From: Bacillota bacterium
Lineage (GTDB): Bacteria; Bacillota; Clostridia; Christensenellales; Aristaeellaceae
DNA length: 64,000 nt
Assembly (NCBI GenBank): GCA_023444095.1
Contig: JAEZRP010000036.1
Location: forward strand, 248,001-312,000
Direction of reading: 5' to 3'
In this document: positions 41,449-50,684 of the stretch, one piece after another
Numbering within the stretch: position 1 is the first letter of the stretch
Layout of the letters: each line of letters starts with the position of its first letter
Notes under the pieces: generated by a model
Database searches by the model: none
What the model was told of the DNA's origin: nothing
Seen by the model: only the letters and a program-made list of their open reading frames with translations
Position numbers and translations under genes: made by a program

Positions 41449-42506
41449 GCCTTTACCTCCTCGCCGATCTCGGCTGATCGGTAGATCATGTCCATCAGCC
41501 GCGACGAGAGGATGGCGTGGTCGATGTTCCCCTTGGTCTTGATGCCACGGGGTGCCTTCTCCAGGAAGTCGCGGATCTCGACGTCGTACATGTTCTGGGT
41601 GGTGAAGTCGAACTTCGTCTCACAGAGCATGCCGTTCTTCGTGGAATAGAGAACGAAATTTCCGCCGTACTGGAGCTTGATGCCCGCCTTGTCGCCCAGG
41701 AACTCGATGTACATCTGGTTTTCGAGGATGTTCTGCGCCCACGCGCCGTTCAGGGTGATGGTCGGCCCCGCGGTGCGCACGAAGCCCGTCACGAATTCCT
41801 CGACGTCGTAGGTGCCCTGATAATCCGGCGGTCCCGCCCACATGGATACGTACGTATAATCCTCCATGGGGTTTCCGAGCCTGGAATAGGTCGCCGCCGA
41901 AGCGGTCCTGATGGCGGGCTCGCCCACGCAGTAGAAGATGAGGTCGATGAAGTGGACGCCCCAGTCGATGAGCGCGCCGCCGCCCGCGAGCGCCTTGGTG
42001 GTGAACGCGCCGCCGAGGCCGGGGATGGAGCGCGGGGAGCGGAAGGAGCAGTAAACGTGGTACACCTCGCCCAGCTCGCCCGTGCGGATGAGCTCCTCGA
42101 TCTTCGCAACCGCGGTATTGAAGCGGTTGCAGACGCCGATGTTGAGGATCACGCCGTTTTGGTCGGCGGCCTTCTGCATTTGGGCGGCCAGATCCGCGTT
42201 CACGGCGGCGGGCTTTTCGCAGAGCACATGCTTTTTCGCGTTCAGAAGGTCGACGGAGATGGGCGCGTGCGTGTAGTTCGGCGTGCAGACGGAGACGCAG
42301 CGGATCTCCGGGTCGTTCACGACCACCCGGTAGTCGGTGATGGCCTCGCCCGAGCCGTATTTGTCTCTAAGCGCCTGGGCGCGCTCCGGTATCAGATCCA
42401 CGAAGTACTTGACCTCGGCGATGTCGCGCGCCTTCTCGTAGGCTGGCTCGTGCGCGCTGTTCGCGATCGTGCCGCAGCCGATGATGGCCGCCTTGATCTT
42501 GTCCAT
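41445..42506 (-). CDS. Gfo/Idh/MocA family oxidoreductase
   Basis: 353 residues. The nucleotide fold begins AAIIGCGTIANSAHEP, the catalytic motif is VLCEKPAAVNADLAAQM, and the sheet domain contains GGGALIDWGVHFIDLIFYC with the conserved Asp and His. NAD(P) would be the cofactor; the sugar substrate is unknown. A strong promoter precedes it, and the downstream DapA-type gene overlaps by four bases. The two products probably act in one pathway for a modified sugar or sugar acid. Confidence 0.9.
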   Translation of the reverse strand: MDKIKAAIIGCGTIANSAHEPAYEKARDIAEVKYFVDLIPERAQALRDKYGSGEAITDYRVVVNDPEIRCVSVCTPNYTHAPISVDLLNAKKHVLCEKPAAVNADLAAQMQKAADQNGVILNIGVCNRFNTAVAKIEELIRTGELGEVYHVYCSFRSPRSIPGLGGAFTTKALAGGGALIDWGVHFIDLIFYCVGEPAIRTASAATYSRLGNPMEDYTYVSMWAGPPDYQGTYDVEEFVTGFVRTAGPTITLNGAWAQNILENQMYIEFLGDKAGIKLQYGGNFVLYSTKNGMLCETKFDFTTQNMYDVEIRDFLEKAPRGIKTKGNIDHAILSSRLMDMIYRSAEIGEEVKA

Positions 42507-42535
42507 TGAAATACCTCCGGCATTTTGATGCCCTT

Positions 42536-42564
42536 ATTATACCGCCGCAGCCGGTTCTTGGCAA
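42536..42564 (-). promoter_or_regulatory. Promoter of the oxidoreductase/DapA-type operon
   Basis: Minus strand TTGCCA (42564-42559) and TATAAT (42541-42536), 17-base spacer. Its -35 lies four bases from the -35 of the divergent promoter at 42569. Confidence 0.85.
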
Positions 42565-42568
42565 TGAG

Positions 42569-42597
42569 TTGTGATGTGTCGATGTTTGTGGTATCAT
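42569..42597 (+). promoter_or_regulatory. Promoter of the small membrane protein gene
   Basis: TTGTGA (42569-42574) and TATCAT (42592-42597), 17-base spacer, 20 bases before the ATG at 42617. Confidence 0.7.
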
Positions 42598-42616
42598 TGG
42601 CCCGGAGGTTGAAAAA

Positions 42617-43114
42617 ATGAGAAACGACGCGAAGTATTACGTCCCGGACGAGGAAAAGGGCGGCTACCGGTACATCGGCAAGTATTACCGCTTCGGCTTT
42701 ACGGGCGACAGGCTGAAAAACAGAAAGCGCGCCTTTTTTCTGTGCGCGGTCCTGTCCCTCCTGGCGTTTCTTCTCGCGGGGTTCGCGGATGCGGGGGAGA
42801 CGCGCGCCTTCTACGTCGGGCTTCCTTACGTGATCGCCCTCATCCCGGCGGGCTTCAGTCTCCAGGCGGCCTACGATACCCTGCGCGCGGAGGAATCGAT
42901 GGTGTATCCCCGGTACCGCCGCGGCCCGAAACGGCTCGTCCTCTGTGCCCGCGCGGGGACGCTCCTGTCCCTCGTCTCGCTCGCCGGATGCGCGTATCTC
43001 AAATCGCGCGGGGAAACGGTCGGGCTTTTTCCGCTCTATGTCCTTGTCATGCTCGCGGCGTTCGCGGCCTCGTGGGCCATCTACGCAAAGGACCCCGCGC
43101 GCCCGGTCGGCTGA
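42617..43114 (+). CDS. Small integral membrane protein of unknown function
   Basis: 165 residues, ribosome site CGGAGG. A polar N-terminus (KYYVPDEEKGGYRYIGKYYR) is followed by four membrane segments: AFFLCAVLSLLAFLLAGF, FYVGLPYVIALIPAGFSL, LCARAGTLLSLVSLAGCAYL and LFPLYVLVMLAAFAASWAIY. The loops are positively charged between segments 2 and 3 (RYRRGPKR). I recognise no family. It stands alone between two promoters. Confidence 0.8.
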   Translation: MRNDAKYYVPDEEKGGYRYIGKYYRFGFTGDRLKNRKRAFFLCAVLSLLAFLLAGFADAGETRAFYVGLPYVIALIPAGFSLQAAYDTLRAEESMVYPRYRRGPKRLVLCARAGTLLSLVSLAGCAYLKSRGETVGLFPLYVLVMLAAFAASWAIYAKDPARPVG

Positions 43115-43191
43115 GCATACACGCGCCTGCGGAGCGTGAATCACGCGGAGGGGAAAGAGTTAACGAGCGGTGCGTAAAATTCAAAATAGTA

Positions 43192-43221
43192 TTGACATAT
43201 TATCAGAATGAAAGCTATAAT
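43192..43221 (+). promoter_or_regulatory. Strong promoter of the oligopeptide transporter operon
   Basis: TTGACA (43192-43197) and TATAAT (43216-43221), both consensus, 18-base spacer, in an A/T-rich stretch. AAGGAGG lies at 43269-43275 before the ATG at 43284. Confidence 0.9.
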
Positions 43222-43283
43222 TCAAGAAGTTGTAGAGTCGAAGAATTTTCTTCTCTACCAATTTTTGCAAGGAGGATTCACGC

Positions 43284-45701
43284 ATGAAAAAGTCCCTGGT
43301 TGCGCTCGCGCTGGTTTTTGCGATGCTGTCCGGCTTCGCGATCCCGGCCATGGCGGAAGAGGCGACGTCCACGCCCCTGGTCGTGGCCTATAACCCCTTC
43401 AGCGAGAAGTTCAGCCCGTTCTTCGCGGATACCGGCTATGACATGGACGTCGTCGCCTTGACGCAGATCGGCCTCATGACGACCGACCGCATGGGCGGCA
43501 TCATCTACAACGCCATCGAGGGCGAGACCGTTCCCTACAACGGAACCGATTACACATATACGGGCGCTGCCGACCTCTCCGTCAAGTACGACGAGGCGAC
43601 TGACACCACCACCTATACCGCGAAGATCAGGGACGACCTGACCTTCTCGGACGGCGTTCCGGTGACTGCCGACGACATCATCTTTACCTACTATGTCTAT
43701 CTCGACGTCGCCTACGCGGGTTCCACTTCCCTGAGCTCCTACGACATCGTGGGCCTGAAGGACTACCGCACGCAGACGACGAGCGACGTGTATGATAAGT
43801 ACGCCGACCTCGCGACCCAGATCTACGCGGCGGGCGCGGACCACGAGTGGACCGACGCCGACCCGTGGACCAAGGAGATGCAGGACAACTACTGGGAGAT
43901 CATGAAGTCGACCTGGACGAGCGACGTTCAGGCGATCATCGACTATGTCACGATCAACTATCTGACCGAGGACTACGTCGCCCAGTACTTCCCGGCCTTC
44001 ACGTACGACGAGGTCTCCACGACCGACGGCCTCAAGGTCGCGTATGGCATGGCCATGTGGAACTTCGGCGCGCTCGATGAGAACGGCGTTCTCACCGGCA
44101 ACGTCACCGGGACCACCTGGGATCTCAAGGCCGGAACCTATCCGACCGTCGACGACTACTACGCAGAAACCTTCGCAGCCTACGCGGGCGATCCCGACGA
44201 GTACTGGTCCGTCGAGGCGGCCGACGACAGCGACGTGCACGGCACGGCAGACAGCGCCTTCATCGCCGTCTGGGGTCCGCAGGACGAGGGCATGGAAGGC
44301 GGCGTGAAGTCCATTTCGGGCATCACCAAGATCGACGACTACACCGTTCAGGTCGTGACCAACGGCTACGAGTCGCCCGCCGTGTATTCCATTCTCGGCA
44401 TCCAGGTCGCGCCGCTTCACTACTACGGCGACACCACCCTTTACGACTACGAGAACGGCATGTACGGCTTCCCGCGCGGCGACCTGTCCGCCATCGAGGC
44501 GAAGACCACCATGCCCGTCGGCGCCGGCCCGTACAAGTTCGTGAAGTACGAGAACCGCGTCGTCTACTTCGAGGCGAACGAGAACTACTATAAGGGCGCC
44601 CCGAAGATCCAGTACGTCCAGTTCAAGGAAACCGCCTCCGCCGAGGTTCCCGCGGCCGTCTCCACCGGCACCGCAGACGCGGGCGAACTGACCGGCACGC
44701 GCACCCGCTTCGAGGAGATCGCGAGCTACAACACCGATACGAACGACGTCTCCGGCGCGATCATCACGACCTCCAAGGTCGATAACCTCGGCTACGGCTA
44801 CATCGGCATGAACGCCATCACCATGAACGTGGCGGGCGAGCCCGCGAGCGATGCCTCCCTGAACCTCCGCAGGGGCTTCGGCACGCTTCTCGCCGTGTAC
44901 CGCGACGTATCCATCGACTCCTACTATGGCGAGGCTGCCTCCGTCATCAACTACCCGATCTCCAACACCTCCTGGGCGGCTCCGCAGCCGACCGACGAGG
45001 GCTACGAGCTCGCGTTCTCGACGGACGTGGACGGCAACCCCATCTACACCTCCGAAATGACCCAGGAAGACAAGTATGCCGCCGCGCTCCAGGCCGCCAT
45101 CGGCTTTTTCAAGGCCGCGGGCTACACCTTCGACGAGGCGACCGGCATGTTCACCGCCGCCCCTGAAGGCGCGAAGCTCAGCTACGAGTGCTACATCCCG
45201 GGCGACGGCACGGGCGACCACCCCTCCTTCGGCATCCTGACGGACGTGGAGGCCGCGCTGAAGACCATCGGCTTCGAGCTGAAGATCAGCGACCTCGCGC
45301 CGTCCGCGACCGACACCATGTGGGACGCGCTCGACGCGGGCACGCAGGAGATGTGGTGCGCGGCGTGGGGCGCCACGATCGACCCTGACATGTACCAGGT
45401 CTACTACTCCACGAACGCCTACGGCATGGGCGGCACGGACTCCAACTTCTACCGCATCGCGGACGCGGAGCTGGACGAGCTCATCATGGAGGCCCGTACG
45501 AGCGACGACCAGACCTTCCGCAAGGCCGTCTACAAGCAGGCGCTTGACATCATCGTCGACTGGGCAGTCGAGATTCCGATCTATCAGCGCCAGAACTGCG
45601 TCATCTTCTCCACCGAGCGCATCAACCTCGCGACCCTGACCCCGGACATCACCACCTACTGGGGCTGGATGAGCGAGATCGAGAAGCTTGAGATGAACTG
45701 A
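43284..45701 (+). CDS. Oligopeptide-type ABC transporter substrate-binding protein, enlarged
   Basis: 805 residues. Signal peptide at 1-24 (ends PAMAEE); no lipobox cysteine is visible, unusual for a monoderm binding protein. The mature part is an SBP family 5 fold: YNPFSEKFSPFFADTGYD near the start, YTAKIRDDLTFSDGVPVTAD near 115, GAGPYKFVKYENRVVYFEAN and the C-terminal NCVIFSTERINL. The family is usually 500-600 residues. Here ~200 extra residues lie at about 160-340, rich in Asp, Tyr and Trp (DADPWTKEMQDNYWEIMKST). It captures peptides or similar ligands for the permease encoded downstream. Confidence 0.9.
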   Translation: MKKSLVALALVFAMLSGFAIPAMAEEATSTPLVVAYNPFSEKFSPFFADTGYDMDVVALTQIGLMTTDRMGGIIYNAIEGETVPYNGTDYTYTGAADLSVKYDEATDTTTYTAKIRDDLTFSDGVPVTADDIIFTYYVYLDVAYAGSTSLSSYDIVGLKDYRTQTTSDVYDKYADLATQIYAAGADHEWTDADPWTKEMQDNYWEIMKSTWTSDVQAIIDYVTINYLTEDYVAQYFPAFTYDEVSTTDGLKVAYGMAMWNFGALDENGVLTGNVTGTTWDLKAGTYPTVDDYYAETFAAYAGDPDEYWSVEAADDSDVHGTADSAFIAVWGPQDEGMEGGVKSISGITKIDDYTVQVVTNGYESPAVYSILGIQVAPLHYYGDTTLYDYENGMYGFPRGDLSAIEAKTTMPVGAGPYKFVKYENRVVYFEANENYYKGAPKIQYVQFKETASAEVPAAVSTGTADAGELTGTRTRFEEIASYNTDTNDVSGAIITTSKVDNLGYGYIGMNAITMNVAGEPASDASLNLRRGFGTLLAVYRDVSIDSYYGEAASVINYPISNTSWAAPQPTDEGYELAFSTDVDGNPIYTSEMTQEDKYAAALQAAIGFFKAAGYTFDEATGMFTAAPEGAKLSYECYIPGDGTGDHPSFGILTDVEAALKTIGFELKISDLAPSATDTMWDALDAGTQEMWCAAWGATIDPDMYQVYYSTNAYGMGGTDSNFYRIADAELDELIMEARTSDDQTFRKAVYKQALDIIVDWAVEIPIYQRQNCVIFSTERINLATLTPDITTYWGWMSEIEKLEMN

Positions 45702-45717
45702 CGCCGGAACGGAAAAG

Positions 45718-45749
45718 GGAAGGGCGGCGCAAAGGCGCGCCGTCCTTCC
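45718..45749 (+). terminator. Hairpin between the binding protein and permease genes
   Basis: GGAAGGGCGGCGC (45718-45730) pairs with GCGCCGTCCTTCC (45737-45749), 13 bp with one G-T pair, loop AAAGGC; AATTTCTG follows. Partial termination here, or protection of the upstream mRNA end, would give more binding protein than permease. Confidence 0.75.
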
Positions 45750-45807
45750 AATTTCTGAACGCACCCGGTAGACGTCCTTTCTATTTTCCTTTGGAAAGAG
45801 GGTTCGC

Positions 45808-46794
45808 ATGTCAAAGTTCCTCATCAGAAGGTTCGTGCTCGCGATATTCATCGTGCTTTTCGGCGCGCTGATCGTATACGCGGTCATTCGCGCGCTGCCA
45901 TCCTCCTACGTCGAGACGATCGCGCGCCAGCGCTCCACGCAGCCGGGCAGCAAGAGCTATACCCAGTGGCTCGCCGAGCTCAACGCCGTCTACGGCCTCG
46001 ACCTGAACATACTGCCCGGATTCTGGAAGTGGCTCGGGAACGCCGTCCGCGGCGATTTCGGCAACTCCTGGTCCTATTACGTTCCCGTCGTTCAAAAGTT
46101 TGCCGACGTGATCTGGTACTCCGTCGCGCTTAACGTCATTACGTTCATCTTTGAGGTCGTCACCTGCATTCCGCTGGGCATCCTGGCGGCCAGGAAGCAG
46201 TACAGCAAGACCGACTACGCGGTTACGGTCTTCGCGCTCATGGGGCTTTCTCTGCCCACCTTCTTCCTCGCCACCATTCTGAAATATATATTCTCAATTC
46301 ACCTCGGCTGGTTCGACCTTTATGGCATCGTCGGCCGCTATTACGAGCAGCTGGACACATTCGGAAAGATCCTCGACATGGGAAGGCATCTGGTGCTCCC
46401 AATCCTGACGCTCGCGATGCTGTCAGTCGGCGGCCTCATGCGCTATACGAGAACCAACATGCTCGAGGTGCTCTCGGCGGACTACATCCGAACAGCGCGC
46501 GCCAAGGGCCTGCCCGAGCGCGTGGTCATCAACAAGCACGCCTTCCGGAACACGCTCATTCCGCTGGTCACCTACATGAGCTACCTGTTGCCGTCCATGT
46601 TCGGGGGCTCGATGATCACGGAGACTCTCTTCCAGATTCCCGGCATCGGCTACATCGCCTACGGCGCGATGACGGTGGGCGACATCCCGTTCACGATGTT
46701 CTACTCGGTGTTCCTGATCCTCCTCACGCAGGTGAGCCTCATGGTCGCGGACATCATGTACGCGGCGGTCGACCCGCGCGTGCGCATCAATTAG
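45808..46794 (+). CDS. oppB: Oligopeptide ABC transporter permease OppB
   Basis: 328 residues. Six membrane helices, with SKFLIRRFVLAIFIVLFGAL at the start, a family loop GLDLNILPGFWKWLGNAVRGDFG, and the EAA-type coupling motif DYIRTARAKGLPERVVINKHAFRN near 225. The end SLMVADIMYAAVDPRVRIN is typical of OppB/DppB. It pairs with the OppC-like protein encoded 15 bases downstream. The start is supported by AGAGGG. Confidence 0.96.
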   Translation: MSKFLIRRFVLAIFIVLFGALIVYAVIRALPSSYVETIARQRSTQPGSKSYTQWLAELNAVYGLDLNILPGFWKWLGNAVRGDFGNSWSYYVPVVQKFADVIWYSVALNVITFIFEVVTCIPLGILAARKQYSKTDYAVTVFALMGLSLPTFFLATILKYIFSIHLGWFDLYGIVGRYYEQLDTFGKILDMGRHLVLPILTLAMLSVGGLMRYTRTNMLEVLSADYIRTARAKGLPERVVINKHAFRNTLIPLVTYMSYLLPSMFGGSMITETLFQIPGIGYIAYGAMTVGDIPFTMFYSVFLILLTQVSLMVADIMYAAVDPRVRIN

Positions 46795-46809
46795 GGGGGA
46801 GGGAAAGCC

Positions 46810-48549
46810 ATGGAAAGCGATCGCAATTTGCAGGCAACGGGAAAAAATTCACTGTCCGACGAGCAGCGCGTCAAGGTGCTCTCGCCCTCGATGCTCGTGC
46901 TCAAGCGCTTCGTGCGCAACAAGCTCGCCATCACGGGCCTTGTCATACTGATCGTCATGTTCTCCTTCTCCTTCATCGGCGGCCTCTTGTCCCCGTACGG
47001 GGAGTCGCAGGTCTTTAAAAAGTACGAGTACACGCCCAGGGAGTACGCGGGCGCCACGATCAACCGCGAGCTCCGCTTCATCGCCGCGGAGGGCTCGCGC
47101 TTTGACGGCGGCGCGTACGCGTCGCTTCTCAAGGCGATCACGAAAGGCGATTTGGCGTTCTCCTCCGGCGGCGTCGACTACACATATGAGGTGCTCGGGG
47201 ACGGCCTCGCCTATCAGGTGACGGAGCTTCGCGAGATCGCCTCCGTGACCGGCAAGAAGAACCTCTACAAGTTCACCCAGACGGGGGAAATCGAGATCAC
47301 GGACGCGCTCCAGGCGGCGTTCCAGGGCGCGGTGCAGGCGGGCGATCATTCGTTTGATCTGGACGGCACCCGCTACCGAATCGTCCAGAAGGACAAGCTG
47401 ACGACCTCGATCGCGGTCGACGCGGAGGCGGCCATCGCCTCGACCCACATCTTCGACGCGTTCAATGCCGCCGACAAGGCGACGATCGACTCGTACGCGT
47501 TCCACGCGGCGGTCGAGCGCGCGATTTCCGAGAAGGCTACCTCCTTCGAGGCGGAAGGGATCGGCTATGCCGTCGAAACGGGCGAGAATGCGACCGTCAT
47601 CTACAAGGGCGGCGCGGAGTTCGCGGGCGTCTCGGATCTCATCGTCAACGCGATTTCTCCGGACGTTTTCGTCACGGTCGATTTCAAGGAGGCCTTCCAG
47701 AACGCCATCGACGAGGGCGCACGGGAGTTTACGATGGCCGACGAGGCGGGCAACGAGACGAAATACACGTTCACCCTCGTGGCCTCGCAGTACACGATCT
47801 CGACGGAAGCCCTCACCATGCTCAACGACAGCTACGCCGCTCCTTCCCAAGCGCACCTTCTGGGCACGGATCAGAACGGCATGGACGTTCTGACGCGCCT
47901 CATGTACGGCGGCCGCGTGTCGCTGCTGGTGGGCTTTGTGGTCGTCTTCATCGAGATGTTCATCGGCATCATCGTCGGCGGCGTCTCCGGCTACTTTGGG
48001 CGGTGGATCGACACGCTCCTGATGCGCTTTGTGGACCTGTTCAACTGCATCCCGTTCTGGCCGATCATGATCATCGCGGGCTCCGTCATGGAAACGCTCG
48101 AGATCGACAAGTACCCCAGAATCTTCCTCCTCATGTTCATCATGGGCCTTCAGGGCTGGACGGGCATCGCGCGCGTGGTGCGCGGCCAGATCCTGACGCT
48201 GCGCGAGCAGGACTTCATGGTCGCCACGGAGGCGACGGGTATCCGCGTCACGCGGCGCATCTTCCGCCACCTCGTTCCGAACGTCATGCCTCTTCTGATC
48301 GTGCAGGCCACGATGAGTCTGGGCAGCATCATTATCACCGAGGCGACGCTCTCGTTCCTGGGGCTGGGCATCAAGTATCCGCTCGCGTCCTGGGGCAGCA
48401 TCATTAACGCCGCGACTGACATCTACGTCATGAAGGCCTACCTGTTCATCTGGATTCCGGCGGGCGTCCTCATCCTTTTGACGGTCCTCGGCTTCAACTT
48501 CGTGGGCGACGGCCTGCGCGACGCCTTCGACCCGAAGATGAAAAGGTAG
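46810..48549 (+). CDS. oppC: Oligopeptide ABC transporter permease OppC with a repeat-containing extracytoplasmic insert
   Basis: 579 residues against ~300 for normal OppC. The first membrane helix (AITGLVILIVMFSFSFIGGLL, near 38-58) is followed by about 280 residues before the usual LLGTDQNGMDVLTRLMYGGR at ~350. The coupling motif ATGIRVTRRIFRHLVPNVMP and the end NFVGDGLRDAFDPKMKR are normal. The insert contains four similar units starting near residues 103, 166, 230 and 291: each has a helix of pattern A-F-x-x-A-I/V, then a short sheet (for example AFHAAVERAISEKATSFEAE). Topology puts the insert outside the membrane, next to the binding protein. Confidence 0.93.
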   Translation: MESDRNLQATGKNSLSDEQRVKVLSPSMLVLKRFVRNKLAITGLVILIVMFSFSFIGGLLSPYGESQVFKKYEYTPREYAGATINRELRFIAAEGSRFDGGAYASLLKAITKGDLAFSSGGVDYTYEVLGDGLAYQVTELREIASVTGKKNLYKFTQTGEIEITDALQAAFQGAVQAGDHSFDLDGTRYRIVQKDKLTTSIAVDAEAAIASTHIFDAFNAADKATIDSYAFHAAVERAISEKATSFEAEGIGYAVETGENATVIYKGGAEFAGVSDLIVNAISPDVFVTVDFKEAFQNAIDEGAREFTMADEAGNETKYTFTLVASQYTISTEALTMLNDSYAAPSQAHLLGTDQNGMDVLTRLMYGGRVSLLVGFVVVFIEMFIGIIVGGVSGYFGRWIDTLLMRFVDLFNCIPFWPIMIIAGSVMETLEIDKYPRIFLLMFIMGLQGWTGIARVVRGQILTLREQDFMVATEATGIRVTRRIFRHLVPNVMPLLIVQATMSLGSIIITEATLSFLGLGIKYPLASWGSIINAATDIYVMKAYLFIWIPAGVLILLTVLGFNFVGDGLRDAFDPKMKR

Positions 48550-48558
48550 GTGAGATCC

Positions 48559-49716
48559 ATGTTTGGTAAGAAAAGATCACAGGCCAGAAAGGCCAACTAT
48601 ATCTCCGCGAAGGAGTCCCACCGGATCTCCCGCGAAAACAGGCGCGTCACAAACGAGATTGAGAGGCGGCGCAACCGCAAGCACGTGCCCGCGTCCGAAT
48701 ACACGACCCGGATGCGCGATCCCAACAACATCGTCGAGTTCGATAACCTGCACACCTACTTTTTCACCGACATCGGTACCGTGAAGGCGGTCGGCGGCGT
48801 CTCTTTCGACGTGCCGCAGGGAAAGACCGTGGGCGTCGTGGGCGAGTCGGGCTGCGGGAAATCCGTCACCAGCCTCTCGCTCATGCAGCTCGTGCAGCGC
48901 CCGCAGGGCCAGATCGTGCAGGGCGCGATCCGGCTCAACATGGGCAATTACGCGGTCGACATCGCGAAAATGCCCACGCAGGCCATGGAAAAGGTGCGCG
49001 GGAACATCGTCTCCATGATCTTCCAGGAGCCGATGACCAGCCTCAACCCGGTGTTCCGCATCGGCGCGCAGGTGGACGAGGTCATCAAGCTCCACAATTC
49101 GCAGATGCCGGACGAGGACGTGAAGGCCAGGACCATCGAGGCGCTCGAGACGGTAGGCATCGCGAACGCTGAGGGCGTCTACCGCATGTACCCGCACGAG
49201 CTTTCGGGCGGCATGCGCCAGCGGGTCATGATCGCCATGGCGCTCGCGTGCAATCCCCGGCTCATCATCGCGGACGAGCCGACGACCGCGCTCGACGTGA
49301 CGATTCAGGCCCAGATCCTCGATCTTCTGAGGAATCTGAAGGACAAGATCCATTCGTCCATCATGCTCATCACGCACGACCTCGGCGTCATCGCGGAGAT
49401 GGCGGACTACGTGGTCGTCATGTACGCGGGCCGGATCGTCGAAAAGGGTACCGCCGAGGAGGTCTTCCTCCACCCGGCGCATCCCTACACCGTGGGCCTC
49501 ATGGCCTCGAAGCCCGTCGTCGGGAAGGACGTCGACCGGCTTTACTCGATCCCGGGTTCCGTTCCGAACCCCGTCAACATGCCCGACTACTGCTACTTCA
49601 AGGATCGCTGCGAGGTGTGCTGCGAAGAATGCGCGGGCAGCTATCCGTCCGAGGTCTATCTCTCGGACACGCACGTGGTATCGTGCTATCTGTTTGGCGG
49701 GGAGGAGAAGAAATGA
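48559..49716 (+). CDS. oppD: Oligopeptide ABC transporter ATPase OppD
   Basis: 385 residues from the ATG at 48559 (GTG at 48550 possible). A basic N-terminal extension of ~50 residues (KKRSQARKANYISAKESHRI, then RRRNRKHV) precedes the ATPase: Walker A GESGCGKSV, Q-loop FQEPMTSLNPVF, signature LSGGMRQRV, Walker B LIIADEPTTALD, switch THDLGV. The C-terminal OppD/F domain has CYFKDRCEVCCEECAG, a cysteine cluster that binds Fe-S in relatives. It drives the OppBC permease. It overlaps oppF by four bases. Confidence 0.95.
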   Translation: MFGKKRSQARKANYISAKESHRISRENRRVTNEIERRRNRKHVPASEYTTRMRDPNNIVEFDNLHTYFFTDIGTVKAVGGVSFDVPQGKTVGVVGESGCGKSVTSLSLMQLVQRPQGQIVQGAIRLNMGNYAVDIAKMPTQAMEKVRGNIVSMIFQEPMTSLNPVFRIGAQVDEVIKLHNSQMPDEDVKARTIEALETVGIANAEGVYRMYPHELSGGMRQRVMIAMALACNPRLIIADEPTTALDVTIQAQILDLLRNLKDKIHSSIMLITHDLGVIAEMADYVVVMYAGRIVEKGTAEEVFLHPAHPYTVGLMASKPVVGKDVDRLYSIPGSVPNPVNMPDYCYFKDRCEVCCEECAGSYPSEVYLSDTHVVSCYLFGGEEKK

Positions 49717-50684
49717 GCGCGGCCAATATCCTCGAGGTCAAAAACCTCAAAAAGTATTTCCCGATCAAGTCGGGCCTCTTTGGCCAGGTGACGGGCAATG
49801 TGAAGGCCGTCGACGGCGTGAGCTTCGAAATCAAGCCCGGCCGGACGATGGGCCTGGTCGGCGAGTCCGGCTGCGGAAAGACCACCGTCGGAAAGACGAT
49901 CCTTCGGCTCAACGACATCACCTCCGGCGACGTGATCTTCGACGGACAGAAGATCAACCACCTGAACCGGAAACAGATGCGCGCGCTCCGGCCGCAGATG
50001 CAGATCATCTTCCAGGACCCCTACTCCAGCCTCTCCCCGCGCCTGCCCGTGGGCGAGATCATTTCGGAGGCGGTGCGGGAGCACCAAATCGTGCCGGACG
50101 AGAAGCTCGACGACTATATCTCTGAGACCATGTACGCCTGCGGCCTGCAGGAGTACCACAAGGACCGCTACCCGCACGAGTTTTCGGGCGGCCAGCGCCA
50201 GCGCATCTGCATCGCGCGCGCCATCGCGCTCAAACCCCGGTTCATCGTGTGCGACGAGCCGGTGTCAGCGCTCGACGTCTCGATTCAGGCGCAGATCATC
50301 AACCTTCTGCGCGATCTGCAGATGCAGTTCGGCATGGCGTACCTGTTCATCTCGCACGATCTCTCGGTCGTGGAGCATATTTCGGACGCCGTGGGCGTGA
50401 TGTATCTGGGCACCATGGTCGAGTACGCTCAGAAGCGCGAGCTGTTCAAAAATCCGCTTCATCCCTACACGCAGGCGCTGTTCAGCGCGATCCCCATGCC
50501 CGACCCGACGGTCAAAATGGAACGGATCATCCTGCAGGGCTCGATCCCCTCGCCGGCCAACCCGCCCAAGGGCTGCAAGTTCCACACGCGCTGTCCGAAG
50601 GCGATGGAGGTCTGCAAGTCCGTCGCGCCCAACGAATACGACTTTGGCGGCCACAAGGTGGCCTGTCACCTCTACGACAAATAA
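49713..50684 (+). CDS. oppF: Oligopeptide ABC transporter ATPase OppF
   Basis: 323 residues, ATGA overlap with oppD. Motifs: LKKYFPIKSGLFGQVTGNVK (typical OppF start), Walker A GESGCGKTT, Q-loop FQDPYSSLSPRL, signature FSGGQRQRI, Walker B IVCDEPVSALDVS, switch SHDLSVV, then GSIPSPANPPKGCKFHTRCP with the family cysteines. It forms the ATPase heterodimer with OppD. The 80-residue membrane protein gene follows with a one-base overlap (TAATG). Confidence 0.96.
   Translation: MSAANILEVKNLKKYFPIKSGLFGQVTGNVKAVDGVSFEIKPGRTMGLVGESGCGKTTVGKTILRLNDITSGDVIFDGQKINHLNRKQMRALRPQMQIIFQDPYSSLSPRLPVGEIISEAVREHQIVPDEKLDDYISETMYACGLQEYHKDRYPHEFSGGQRQRICIARAIALKPRFIVCDEPVSALDVSIQAQIINLLRDLQMQFGMAYLFISHDLSVVEHISDAVGVMYLGTMVEYAQKRELFKNPLHPYTQALFSAIPMPDPTVKMERIILQGSIPSPANPPKGCKFHTRCPKAMEVCKSVAPNEYDFGGHKVACHLYDK

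Noticed and set aside
43278..45887. Open frame of 869 codons on the minus strand
   Set aside because: It lies opposite the binding-protein gene, has no ribosome site and encodes a Val/Gly/Arg/Asp-rich sequence with no domain. It is a by-product of GC-rich codon use.
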